Shown here piece after piece: positions 1-7,071 of a stretch of DNA of 23,891 bases (position 1 is its first letter; the number at the start of each line of letters is the position of its first letter). The stretch covers positions 1 to 23,891 of the IMG/VR virus record IMGVR_UViG_3300037488_001035. One strand, 5' to 3'. The notes under the pieces were generated by a model. It was given only the letters and a program-made list of their open reading frames with translations. It had not been told where the DNA came from and searched no databases. Origin of the DNA: a virus. A program made the position numbers and the translations under genes.

Positions 1-162
1 CACTTATCTTTATATTCAGGGTCATTTTTTATTCTTAAATTATGTTTCTGTAAATTTACAGCCCTTTGATGTCCATTTATATATCTATTCCATATTTTCT
101 TGACATTTTTATTAACATGAAAACCGCATCCGCAGGCACATAAAGGCACATTTTCTGACATG
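1..162 (-). pseudogene. Frameshifted N-terminus of a zinc-motif (HNH-endonuclease-like) protein, cut by the window edge
   Basis: ATG at 162 follows a good ribosome binding site (AAGGAG, 170-175, 7-base spacer). The first residues read MSENVPLCACGCGF, and the CxCGCG pattern is typical of the N-terminus of many phage HNH-type homing endonucleases and related small zinc proteins. In the same frame translation then stops after two more codons. Removing one base from the T5 run (plus strand A5, 120-124) restores a continuous frame to the window edge, giving HVNKNVKK... and then RYINGHQRA, which matches the family's usual 'R-[FY]-x-x-GH' segment. So the gene is either broken by one inserted base or carries a sequencing error in a homopolymer. 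An ATG at 152 in the second frame would give an intact ORF but loses the cysteines. The nuclease part would lie outside the window, so the family call is an inference. Confidence 0.5.
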
Positions 163-183
163 ATCTAACTCCTTGTACGTTAG

Positions 184-259
184 CCTTGATTGGTTTGTGC
201 CAGCAGGCGATCAAGGTTTCGCTTTTCAAGACGGATTATAAGTTCGTCTCTAGCTGACA
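184..259 (-). ncRNA. Structured 5' leader RNA, copy A (pseudoknotted, unclassified)
   Basis: Minus-strand RNA directly after promoter 265-293. P1 pairs TGTCAGC (253-259) with GCTGGCA (198-204). Inside P1 come TA, a 6-bp hairpin (GAGACG/CGTCTT), GAAAA, then P2 GCG/CGC (220-222 with 207-209). The P2 loop AAACCTTGAT holds CCTTGAT (210-216), which can pair with ATCAAGG (184-190) downstream, making a 7-bp pseudoknot. The ribosome binding site of the zinc-motif gene follows about ten bases later. The same architecture occurs at 18477-18544 with different helix sequences, which is the main evidence. No named RNA family is assigned. Confidence 0.65.
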
Positions 260-264
260 CTATT

Positions 265-293
265 ATTGTATCATAAATACCTCACAAAGTCAA
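265..293 (-). promoter_or_regulatory. Sigma70-type promoter for leader A and the broken zinc-motif gene
   Basis: On the minus strand the -35 box is TTGACT (288-293) and the -10 box is TACAAT (265-270), with a 17-base spacer. Transcription should begin near 259, exactly where the first strand of leader A's P1 helix starts. The promoter sits just past the end of the tail chaperone extension, so the downstream gene can be expressed apart from the structural operon. Confidence 0.75.
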
Positions 294-306
294 TGTTTAT
301 CTATGT

Positions 307-621
307 CTAAGACTTTTTACTACTCCGTAACCCTTCTGTCTTTGGTACATCTGATAATAGATTAACTCGTGAAATTTTCTTGTTTCCTTCTTGCCAGCTT
401 CGTGTTGTATACAAATCGTTATTTTGTGGCATAGCCCCTGTTCCCATAAGTTGTGATGGCATAAAATCTAAACGCTCAAGCGATTTTTCAAAAAGGTCAA
501 TAAAGCTATCTATCGGCATCCGTGCCAAGCTTTGCACGTCAAGTCCATGTAACATCAATTCAAGCGTCATTTCGTAAACAGTAGGAATCAGGACGGCTTT
601 TCCGTCTGATCCTTCACTGAG
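307..621 (-). CDS. Tail assembly chaperone, C-terminal extension made by -1 frameshift (lambda gpG-T-like)
   Basis: This frame is open from 651 to 307 and overlaps the end of the upstream chaperone. A slip at the A AAA AAC heptamer (621-627) would join the first 156 residues of that protein to 104 residues read here, giving a product of about 260 residues. The overlap, the heptamer and its place after the tail protein genes match the G/GT arrangement of lambda and many siphoviruses, where the long form helps load tail protein on the tape measure. An ATG at 570 lies in frame but has no visible ribosome binding site, so independent translation is less likely. The extension is polar, with a basic C-terminus (GLRSSKKS). 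Confidence 0.75.
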   Translation of the reverse strand, partial: LSEGSDGKAVLIPTVYEMTLELMLHGLDVQSLARMPIDSFIDLFEKSLERLDFMPSQLMGTGAMPQNNDLYTTRSWQEGNKKISRVNLLSDVPKTEGLRSSKKS

Positions 622-1088
622 TTTTTTTCTACCTTCTCCAATGGCACGAACTCACAAGTCACTACAACGCTAAACTTGGCATTTTTATTAGATTTCATAA
701 ACTTGTTGGCTTCGTCAATAACGCTCTGGAATTCCTTATAATCCTCTGTGGTAAATACCTTCCTATTCGGATCGTCTATTGTATCAGCAGACTTGCGAAT
801 CTCTGCAACTTGCTCTCTTGTCAATCTGGTATAACAATAGAGCATCTCATATCCAATCTCTATATCGTTATCCATAGTAATCTGCTTGGATATATCCTCT
901 TTGCTTACCTCTGGATTCTCACGTTTTTGCATTATCCACACTGCATTGACAAGCCCTTCGGATGTTTGCATAACGTCAAATATCTGTTGTGGTAAACGCT
1001 TGCCTGTTAGTTCGGATAACTCGTCAACTTCGCTTGCAGTAGCCTTCTCTGGTGTAACCTTTAATAATAATTCTGATAGTTTACTCAT
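588..1088 (-). CDS. Tail assembly chaperone (short form, lambda gpG-like)
   Basis: A protein of 166 residues, mostly helical and acidic, starting at ATG 1088 behind AAAAGGAGATC. I see no catalytic motif. The assignment rests on position (after the major tail protein and an HK97 gp10-like gene) and on a classic -1 slippery heptamer ten codons before its stop, which leads into the overlapping extension ending at 307. Phage tail chaperones of this size bind the tape measure protein and recruit tail tube subunits during assembly, and are absent from the finished virion. The tape measure gene is not in the window. It would be expected further left, past the inserted zinc-motif gene. Confidence 0.75.
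   Translation of the reverse strand: MSKLSELLLKVTPEKATASEVDELSELTGKRLPQQIFDVMQTSEGLVNAVWIMQKRENPEVSKEDISKQITMDNDIEIGYEMLYCYTRLTREQVAEIRKSADTIDDPNRKVFTTEDYKEFQSVIDEANKFMKSNKNAKFSVVVTCEFVPLEKVEKNSVKDQTEKPS
621..627 (-). promoter_or_regulatory. Programmed -1 ribosomal frameshift site A AAA AAC
   Basis: In the zero frame the codons are GAA AAA AAC, part of a run of seven A residues. Slipping back one base in both P and A sites preserves pairing (AAA to AAA) and places ribosomes in the frame ending at 307. This heptamer is among the most efficient -1 slippery sequences known in bacteria. It lies in the expected place for tail chaperone frameshifting. I did not identify a clear downstream stimulatory pseudoknot. 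Confidence 0.8.
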
Positions 1089-1123
1089 TTTGCGATCTCC
1101 TTTTAACTGTAATTTTACTAATA

Positions 1124-1513
1124 TTAGTTGAATACTTTTGATACCAGTGTCTTTACAGTATCAAAAATATACTCTCGTTTATCATTAACGCTAGGATAGA
1201 GATATGCGTATTTGCCATCCCATCTGGTCTCGACATAATACGCATAATTCTTTCGTTCACCAGAACCCCATCCAACATGCACATAGCCAACTACATTGAT
1301 ACCATCTATCAAGACGGTTGACTTCCAGCTATTGCGTAAGTTGGTAGTTCTATCAGTGAAGCCCTTGCCTGTCGCTGGTCTGGAATAAGCCTTCTTGCCA
1401 TAATTAACAGTCTCTTTAAGGGCATATTTCATTCCTGTAAAGACTGTCTTTCTCAAGTCAGCTTCTTTCTTTGTCAAGTTTGCAAGTATTTTGTCCAGAC
1501 CATCAACGGGCAT
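1124..1513 (-). CDS. HK97 gp10-like tail/neck protein
   Basis: A 129-residue protein starting at ATG 1513 (AAAGG upstream). It opens with a helical, charged segment (GLDKILANLTKKEADLRKTV), continues with a region ending in TGKGFTDRTTNLRNSWKS, and then has aromatic beta-rich residues (YAYYVETRWDGKYAYLYPSV) near 85-110. This layout (N-terminal helices, 'R-T-x-x-L-R-x-S' and 'Y-A-x-Y-V-E') is characteristic of the HK97 gp10 family, small proteins of the head-tail joining or tail terminator region. The gene sits between the probable major tail protein and the tail chaperone. In many siphoviruses this family precedes the tail completion gene, so the order here is slightly different. Confidence 0.7.
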   Translation of the reverse strand: MPVDGLDKILANLTKKEADLRKTVFTGMKYALKETVNYGKKAYSRPATGKGFTDRTTNLRNSWKSTVLIDGINVVGYVHVGWGSGERKNYAYYVETRWDGKYAYLYPSVNDKREYIFDTVKTLVSKVFN

Positions 1514-1522
1514 AATTAACCT

Positions 1523-2428
1523 TTACTTTTCGGCATAATAGAAGAAGAAATGCCTGTTATTATCAATAAACAACTTCCATCCCATATCATGAACAACCCA
1601 TGTCTTTGAGCCAAAGGTCATTGGTATCTGCATAGCTTTACCAGCCGGGCAGAAAATCTGTTCCTGCTTGCCTGTTTCGCTATTGGTGAAATGGAATAAT
1701 AGTTGCAATGTCACTGGACGCATATCGGCGTCTACAATCCACGAGTAAGCCGCACCATCAGATTTGCCTTTCAATGATGCAGTAACGCTATGAGTAGCAC
1801 CCCATAACTTGCGTAAACTGTCAGGACGAAACGCCATCTCTGAGATATTCAACTGAGCATCCATACCAACCGCCGCCGATCCAGCAGGCACTATATCTTG
1901 ACCATTCCACTCGATTGTAGATACCGCATTTGTCATTGATACATTGCCTTGAAAGTCTGCAACGTAAGCACGATCAAATTCCTCGTAGAATGTGATCTGC
2001 ATAGTCGCACCTGCCGCCGCCGTTGTAGTCAATTTAGATGTCCCAAGCGTTCCAAGAGTACCTGCATTTAGTAAGTAATACCCCATTGACATTTTACCAG
2101 AACTAACGGCGGGAAGATCAGCAATTGCCTGTGCCGCTGTCGTATGGCTTGAGCATTTCGTCCCTGCCGCTATTGTAGCATTTTCTGTTATTTCAAGCCT
2201 TATCGTTGCATACTTTGCCGCAGTAATCGTTCCTGAGCCTACCGTTATACCCGTTGCCGCCGAACCCGATATACTGACGTTATCAACAAGATAAGTATAT
2301 GCACTTATCGCTATCTTTGCAGTATTATCCGATATTTCGATCGTTGGCATATTTACCATTGAGTTAGGAACTACTCCGCTAGTAGCAACGTAGAGCTTAC
2401 CATTTTGAGCCACGTAGTTATCAGCCAT
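1523..2428 (-). CDS. Probable major tail protein
   Basis: A protein of 301 residues beginning at ATG 2428 with GAGGTGAG upstream. It is beta-rich, with many Thr, Ser, Ala and Gly, and has no signal peptide or enzyme motif. Position supports the call: it follows the head closure and tail completion genes and precedes the gp10-like protein and tail chaperone, which is where the tail tube subunit normally lies. The N-terminal 150 residues are low in charge and could be an added surface or decoration domain, and the C-terminal half, ending in an aromatic-rich segment, may be the tube fold. I do not see a diagnostic motif, so the call is by context. Confidence 0.6.
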   Translation of the reverse strand: MADNYVAQNGKLYVATSGVVPNSMVNMPTIEISDNTAKIAISAYTYLVDNVSISGSAATGITVGSGTITAAKYATIRLEITENATIAAGTKCSSHTTAAQAIADLPAVSSGKMSMGYYLLNAGTLGTLGTSKLTTTAAAGATMQITFYEEFDRAYVADFQGNVSMTNAVSTIEWNGQDIVPAGSAAVGMDAQLNISEMAFRPDSLRKLWGATHSVTASLKGKSDGAAYSWIVDADMRPVTLQLLFHFTNSETGKQEQIFCPAGKAMQIPMTFGSKTWVVHDMGWKLFIDNNRHFFFYYAEK

Positions 2429-2434
2429 TAAATC

Positions 2435-2869
2435 TCACCTCTGTGTGTGTGCTGTGTAATTATATCTTGCCGAGATATAATATAAGTTCGGGATGTCATC
2501 TTCAGGGATTGCACTTCCCTTGAAGCTTTCGTATATTGTATCTATCCGTATATTGCTATCAGATAGTATGTTTCCTTTGTTGTGAATTATTGCCTTTACC
2601 ACCGCATAAATATCGTCTAAATAGTCACCTACACGCCCCGCCACTGCATTTGTAGTCAATGCGTAGATAGTAAGGTATATGTCACCAGAAATAGCAGTAG
2701 TGAAGTCTTGGGCGTTCCCACCTTCGACCTTGATTGAGATATGCGGATAGCTAGGCTTTGACTGTTGGTCTGCTCTCTTGATATTTGCAGATGATACATA
2801 AGCAGTCACCGCCGCTGATGCTATTAATGCTGTGCGTATTGTGCCTAAAATTGCTTTTGTGGAGTCCAT
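2435..2869 (-). CDS. Tail completion protein (DUF3168 / SPP1 gp17-like)
   Basis: A protein of 144 residues whose ATG (2869) directly follows the stop of the head closure gene. Features fit the tail-completion family: an N-terminal helix (STKAILGTIRTALIA), then a beta strand with 'PYPHISIKVEGG'-type content (here SYPHISIKVEGGNAQDF), then IYLTIYALTTNA with a helix VGDYLDDIYAVVKAIIH. Proteins of this kind sit at the tail end facing the head and complete the joint. Placement between head closure and major tail protein agrees. Overlap with neighbours implies translational coupling. Confidence 0.65.
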   Translation of the reverse strand: MDSTKAILGTIRTALIASAAVTAYVSSANIKRADQQSKPSYPHISIKVEGGNAQDFTTAISGDIYLTIYALTTNAVAGRVGDYLDDIYAVVKAIIHNKGNILSDSNIRIDTIYESFKGSAIPEDDIPNLYYISARYNYTAHTQR

Positions 2870-3238
2870 TTAGATTTCCTCAGTCGTGCATATCAAATAT
2901 TCCTTATGCGTCTGCGGATAAGGTTGCAAGTCTAATACATACCATACATCATCATCATACTGCGTTATCCTGTCACGTACCAGAATGTCAACGTCATATT
3001 CACATATCATAAGCCGATAATTACTCCAATTCGTGCCTTGTGGTAACTGTTTGAAGTTGGCTTTTGACGTGCCAGATAAGGGATGTATTGACGCCTTTAC
3101 GTCTGTATCAACTTCTGTCCACGTATAACCCATTTCACCTGTCGTTGACGCTGTGGTATCAACTTTACGTTCTACCTTGACGTATTCGTATTCCTGAGTA
3201 AGATTCCATTTAGGATAACTATATTTTGGTGCTTTCAT
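2870..3238 (-). CDS. Head closure / stopper protein (SPP1 gp16-like)
   Basis: A 122-residue protein whose ATG overlaps the stop of the adaptor gene by four bases (ATGA), a translational coupling signal. It is mainly beta, with a recognisable closure-protein ending: a strand with 'DVDILVRDRITQYDDDVWYVLDLQPYPQ' features, in which a 'D-x-I-x-x-x-D-x-x-W-Y-V' pattern precedes a short terminal strand. In the SPP1 system the stopper binds the adaptor ring and shuts the capsid after packaging. The family call rests on size, fold pattern and order among adaptor, completion and tail genes. Confidence 0.6.
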   Translation of the reverse strand: MKAPKYSYPKWNLTQEYEYVKVERKVDTTASTTGEMGYTWTEVDTDVKASIHPLSGTSKANFKQLPQGTNWSNYRLMICEYDVDILVRDRITQYDDDVWYVLDLQPYPQTHKEYLICTTEEI

Positions 3239-4089
3239 GAGTCATATACCCGCTTTAATTTCGCAGTCCGAAACCCGCTACCAGACTTTTGACGATATTC
3301 ACGTATCAAGTCTGTCAAATTATATCCTGTCTGTGATATACTCCCACGTGACCAACTAGACGCCCTTGACGGATCAGCCAAGAGTTCAAGTAGCAATTCC
3401 TCAGCAGATGCAAAGATATTATGCGATATACCATCCATATAATATTCATAACCCGGATAAGAACTTGATGCTGGATAGATATTTGTATTCTGCGCCACCG
3501 TGAAGGTAAACTCTCCAACATTCAAATCTGCTGAATATAATGATGTTGATATTGCAGACCCCGAATTATCAGGCATTGTATAAAGTGTAGCTGATTCCAG
3601 ATTCTTTATGCCATTGGTTGAATATATAAGATAATTCCAATCAGGCGTTATTGTCTCTCTGGTATATCTTACCCTATGCCTATCAAGCACCCGTTGCAGT
3701 TCCTCGTCTGTCCAAACAAAATGACGTGACCTTACCTTGAATACATCAGGCTTGACGCTTGCATAAGTAGCAACATCACCTTCGGCTTGCATAGTCCAAT
3801 CACCCGGTGTGCAAGTAGCAGGCACGCTGTAATAATACAAATAAGTACCTACCACGTCTTTTGTTAATGTGCCTGATGATACTCTGATATTGTTTTGGCT
3901 ATCGGTAATCTTGATAGAGGAAGTAAGCGGATCAGCCGCTATGCCAGCATGATCTTTGAAATATATCGTAAACTGAATAGTATCTCCCGGCGGATACTCG
4001 TCTGTATCAAGTGGCTCTGGTAGATAATCAAAGACTTTATGCCGCAAGTCCTTGATTATGTCAAACATAGTTGATCTGATTGTAGCCAT
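3235..4089 (-). CDS. Head-tail adaptor protein with N-terminal Ig-like domain
   Basis: Starts at ATG 4089 after GAGGTGGTC. Two parts can be seen in its 284 residues. Residues about 30-115 look like a bacterial Ig-like domain (PPGDTIQFTIYFKD ..., GTYLYYYSVPAT, GDWTMQAEG). Residues about 120-284 resemble head-tail adaptors of the HK97 gp6/SPP1 gp15 type: WTDEELQRVLDRHR near the start, SAEELLLELLADPSR in the middle, and a C-terminal YNLTDLIREYRQKSG helix. Adaptors form a ring under the portal. Usual adaptors are 100-180 residues, so the first domain is an addition that might project from the neck or capsid. Next gene overlaps by four bases. Confidence 0.6.
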   Translation of the reverse strand: MATIRSTMFDIIKDLRHKVFDYLPEPLDTDEYPPGDTIQFTIYFKDHAGIAADPLTSSIKITDSQNNIRVSSGTLTKDVVGTYLYYYSVPATCTPGDWTMQAEGDVATYASVKPDVFKVRSRHFVWTDEELQRVLDRHRVRYTRETITPDWNYLIYSTNGIKNLESATLYTMPDNSGSAISTSLYSADLNVGEFTFTVAQNTNIYPASSSYPGYEYYMDGISHNIFASAEELLLELLADPSRASSWSRGSISQTGYNLTDLIREYRQKSGSGFRTAKLKRVYDS

Positions 4090-4102
4090 GTGACCACCTC
4101 AA

Positions 4103-4546
4103 TTAAACGACACCAACGGGCCATGTTATCTGTAAAGCATCGGGGACATTCATTAACTGCAATAGCGTAGCATTGGTGCAGAGAACCGTTCCTGTGCCAG
4201 CATGTACCGCCAGACAAGCCTCTGTAATGGTATGCGTAGACGATAACGTAAATGTAGCGACATAAGTCACTGTCTTTGCTGATGCTATATAAGATGTTAC
4301 TGCCTGCCCCTTCTCTAAACTACCTAATGCTATCGTTGTAGGCGTTCCTTTGCCTATCCACATATACTTGACCACGCTTGATGGTGCGGATGATAGTTGA
4401 TTTGCTATATGTCTTTTGCCAACTGCTGTGACTTGATTATGTCCAATATACTGGATCGCTTTCCGATTGCCATCCTTATCGAAAAGCTCCGCAACGATAT
4501 TCCGTCCTTGTATCTCTATCCTATCAGTAATAACTATTTCTGCCAT
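4103..4546 (-). CDS. Small beta-rich virion protein, possibly fibre- or capsid-associated
   Basis: A protein of 147 residues starting at ATG 4546 behind AGGAG. It begins with an EIVITDRIEIQGRNIVAELFD strand region, then NQVTAVGKRHIANQL, a helix-like motif seen in phage fibre-associated and appendage proteins, followed by Thr/Ala-rich strands. No enzyme motif, signal peptide or transmembrane segment is visible. It lies between the LamG-repeat protein and the adaptor, inside a run of structural genes, which suggests a virion role. The exact function is not recognised. Confidence 0.4.
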   Translation of the reverse strand: MAEIVITDRIEIQGRNIVAELFDKDGNRKAIQYIGHNQVTAVGKRHIANQLSSAPSSVVKYMWIGKGTPTTIALGSLEKGQAVTSYIASAKTVTYVATFTLSSTHTITEACLAVHAGTGTVLCTNATLLQLMNVPDALQITWPVGVV

Positions 4547-4558
4547 TTTAATACACTC

Positions 4559-6100
4559 CTAAAGCTTATCAATAGTAGTTTGACCTTTTTTCAAGATATT
4601 ACTACCTTGACCTTTTTTGATATTTACCGTTATCCTAAACCGCCTCGTTGCAACTATTATTGCAGGGTCTGCAACTGTAATACTGAAACTATCGCCATCA
4701 AGATTTAATTGGATTAATAATTGAATAATATCGGTTAATGAAATATTGTCCTCTAATGTTAATGTGATTGACTTTTCTACATTATCAACCATCTCTATCG
4801 TATCAGTTCGTACAATCGTAATGTTTTGACGACTGATTAAGTCCGTTACCTCTATCGTATCAGCAATAGGCATGACATAAGTAATGAACTTAGTCAAAAT
4901 TTCTATTATTTCAACTGAATCATCTAAATTAATATCAATAATCTTTGATAACGAATCAATAATAGCGATTATGTCGTTTATACTTATGCTTATCTGCTTG
5001 GTTATAGTCCCATCGCTTAAACTAACTGAATCACTTATGATAAGATTGACTTGCTTGGTTAATAAGTCAACAATCTCAATAGAATCATTTACTGAAATAT
5101 CTATATCTTTGACTAACGAATCTATCATTGTGACCGAATCTGATTTTACCAACTCCACCGATTGACGACTTATCAAATCTGTAATCTCTATCGTGTCAAT
5201 AATAGTCTGGAAACGAGTAATGAAATAAGAAAGGCTGTCACCAACCTCGAAAGTATCTTGTTTTTCAATATCTATCGCAAGGCGAATCATCTCTGCTAAC
5301 GTTATGCTATCAGATTGTTGGATATTCGATTGTTTATTCAATGACTCAGTAATCGCTATCGTATCATATATGGTAGCCTCGAACAACGTCCCCGTATTGC
5401 GAAAATAATTACGTGGTGGCTTAAAATCACCATATCTATCAACAAATAACTCATTAACCTCCGCCGCACTCAACGCCCTGTTGTATATGCGGACATCGTC
5501 TATGAGTCCAGTGAAATACGTATAATTGCCACCTATTTTTGTGTTGTTTCCTTGATAAATAGAAGTTGAATTTGAAAATGGGCTTTTATCAGATACTCCA
5601 TTCAAATACATGTTTACTGTTCCGCTTACTCTTGTAGCAACAACATAATACCAAGTATCTATAATAAGCTCTGTTTTAGCTATATATGTCGAAATACTTA
5701 TATCAATTTCAAGTTTGCTTGTGTTGGATATTCTAAAAAGAAACCTTCCTGTTTGTAAAGCAGAATATTGCTGAACTATTACTCTTTGACCAGAATTAGT
5801 CATTTTAATCCAAGCTGAAATTGTAAAATCAGCAGTTGGAATAATTTTTGCACCCGCATCCACATAATCATTCACCCCATCAAAACTCAACCCCTGCGAA
5901 CCAGCCCATCCGCTAGTAGCAGTCGGCGGATTAGCCATGTCGGTTAACGTGCCATGATTGCGATTGCCTGAGAGGTCGTAAGCCATGCCACCGCCACCCT
6001 CTTGGAATGGTAGCCATAACTTCAAGTATTGCGGATCATTACGCCAACTTGGTATTATTGGTGTGCCTAATGGTGGTTTTGACGTCCATTTGTTTGCCAT
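4559..6100 (-). CDS. LamG-domain virion protein with tandem beta repeats (fibre-like)
   Basis: A protein of 513 residues starting at ATG 6100 behind CGGAG. Residues about 25-222 form a LamG/concanavalin-A-like jelly roll: LKLWLPFQEGGG, DLSGNRNHGTLT, LSFDGVNDYVD, FTISAWIKM, WYYVVATR and IDDVRIYNRALSAAEVNELF are all hallmarks. Residues about 244-470 are tandem degenerate repeats of 18-19 residues, of the form '[SND]DSIxIxDxLxKxIxIxI', about twelve copies. A short basic tail (about 485-513) follows. LamG domains in phage virions bind glycans or other surfaces. The repeats could form a stiff beta shaft. The gene lies in the head and neck module, not with tail tip genes, so a capsid or neck fibre is possible. 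Confidence 0.65.
   Translation of the reverse strand: MANKWTSKPPLGTPIIPSWRNDPQYLKLWLPFQEGGGGMAYDLSGNRNHGTLTDMANPPTATSGWAGSQGLSFDGVNDYVDAGAKIIPTADFTISAWIKMTNSGQRVIVQQYSALQTGRFLFRISNTSKLEIDISISTYIAKTELIIDTWYYVVATRVSGTVNMYLNGVSDKSPFSNSTSIYQGNNTKIGGNYTYFTGLIDDVRIYNRALSAAEVNELFVDRYGDFKPPRNYFRNTGTLFEATIYDTIAITESLNKQSNIQQSDSITLAEMIRLAIDIEKQDTFEVGDSLSYFITRFQTIIDTIEITDLISRQSVELVKSDSVTMIDSLVKDIDISVNDSIEIVDLLTKQVNLIISDSVSLSDGTITKQISISINDIIAIIDSLSKIIDINLDDSVEIIEILTKFITYVMPIADTIEVTDLISRQNITIVRTDTIEMVDNVEKSITLTLEDNISLTDIIQLLIQLNLDGDSFSITVADPAIIVATRRFRITVNIKKGQGSNILKKGQTTIDKL
4691..5371 (-). repeat. About twelve degenerate 54-57 bp coding repeats
   Basis: This stretch encodes units such as SDSVTMIDSLVKDIDISV, NDSIEIVDLLTKQVNLII and DDSVEIIEILTKFITYVM, each beginning with an acidic D-S/T-[IV] turn and continuing with alternating hydrophobic residues. 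Unit length is mostly 18, sometimes 19-20. Copies are diverged in DNA as well as protein, although DLISRQ occurs twice, hinting at more recent duplication between units. Confidence 0.7.
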
Positions 6101-6709
6101 TTACACATACTCCGAAACTGCCGAATACGACACATGCAACGCATAATTAGCATCATCATCATTATTACTAGCATTGACACTAACGTACCGAATACCATCT
6201 GGTATACTTACTGGTGTTTCTACAAGACCATCATATAGTATTGACGTAGTATGGGCATGTGTTATTTCCAGATTATTCATAGCGATATAATAATCAGCAT
6301 CCGCCCATCCCTTGATTTCAACAACTTCCGAATTTGCTAATGTTGTATCTAATAAGAATAATCGTGTCAACAATCCGTCATCCCAATCGGTAGTTGCCGC
6401 TACTTTGATATTGGGTTGTGCAGAAGCAGATTCAGCATCCAGCGCCTCTGCCACTGCCGTCCCGCCACCCGCTTGGAAAGAGGTCAAGTATTCCCATCTG
6501 CCATCTATAAGCACTTCTACTTTAATGGTAACGTAAGCCGCTCCTGCCGCATTAACATCGGTATGTGCAACGCCGATATTCAAGATAACACCAACCGCAC
6601 CTTCACCAATGTCTAGTGAACCAGAGGTCATGCTCGGTGTGTCAGTAACCAAATCAGGTATCGCTGTCCATGCCAATAATTCATCACTAACTTTTGTCGC
6701 ATTAGCCAA
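6101..6709 (-). CDS. Beta-rich virion protein of unknown role
   Basis: A protein of 202 residues starting at TTG 6709, with GGTGA upstream that overlaps the end of the preceding gene. The composition (Ala, Val, Thr, Asp; few Lys or Cys) and strand pattern (VGVILNIGVAHTDV, AYVTIKVEVLIDGRWEYLTSF) suggest a beta sandwich as in capsid decoration or fibre-associated proteins. It directly precedes the LamG-repeat gene and follows two other small virion-like genes. No enzyme motif is seen. The function is not recognised, and structural is the most reasonable reading. Confidence 0.45.
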   Translation of the reverse strand: MANATKVSDELLAWTAIPDLVTDTPSMTSGSLDIGEGAVGVILNIGVAHTDVNAAGAAYVTIKVEVLIDGRWEYLTSFQAGGGTAVAEALDAESASAQPNIKVAATTDWDDGLLTRLFLLDTTLANSEVVEIKGWADADYYIAMNNLEITHAHTTSILYDGLVETPVSIPDGIRYVSVNASNNDDDANYALHVSYSAVSEYV

Positions 6710-7057
6710 TTATATCACCGCCTTTATGATCTTACTCACATCCAGACTATCAGATATAGCCTTTACATCAACATAACTTTGCAGTTTCTGTTCGGCAGTA
6801 TATCTATCAATTTCAGCTTGGAATTTCAACTTAATTTTCTCTATCGCTCTTTGAGTCAACTGCTGATCGGTCTGTCCTTCAACCTGTCCTTTTACCATCT
6901 CACTTGTTTCCAGCATAATCAAAGGCTCGGCGTTTGCAATATCAGCACCATCCTCAAATACTTTCATCTTCATAACAAGCGTAGAATTAGCTTTTACCTT
7001 TGTCGTATCAACATCCTGTTTTGTCAAGCTTACAAGTTCAATTACTTTTATAGCCAC
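6710..7057 (-). CDS. Small hypothetical phage protein with helical C-terminus
   Basis: A protein of 115 residues starting at GTG 7057 behind a purine-rich GGGGG site. The first third is strand-like (VIELVSLTKQDVDTTKVKANSTLV), the rest is charged and probably helical (QRAIEKIKLKFQAEIDRYTAEQKL). This could be a small assembly or chaperone-like protein for neighbouring fibre genes, but that is inference from position only. It ends one base before the next start. Confidence 0.4.
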   Translation of the reverse strand: MAIKVIELVSLTKQDVDTTKVKANSTLVMKMKVFEDGADIANAEPLIMLETSEMVKGQVEGQTDQQLTQRAIEKIKLKFQAEIDRYTAEQKLQSYVDVKAISDSLDVSKIIKAVI

Positions 7058-7071
7058 AATATTTCGCCCCC

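Noticed and set aside
307-570. Independent 87-residue gene starting at ATG 570
   Set aside because: No ribosome binding site precedes it and the frame is open back to 651 across the -1 slippery heptamer, so an extension of the chaperone explains it better.
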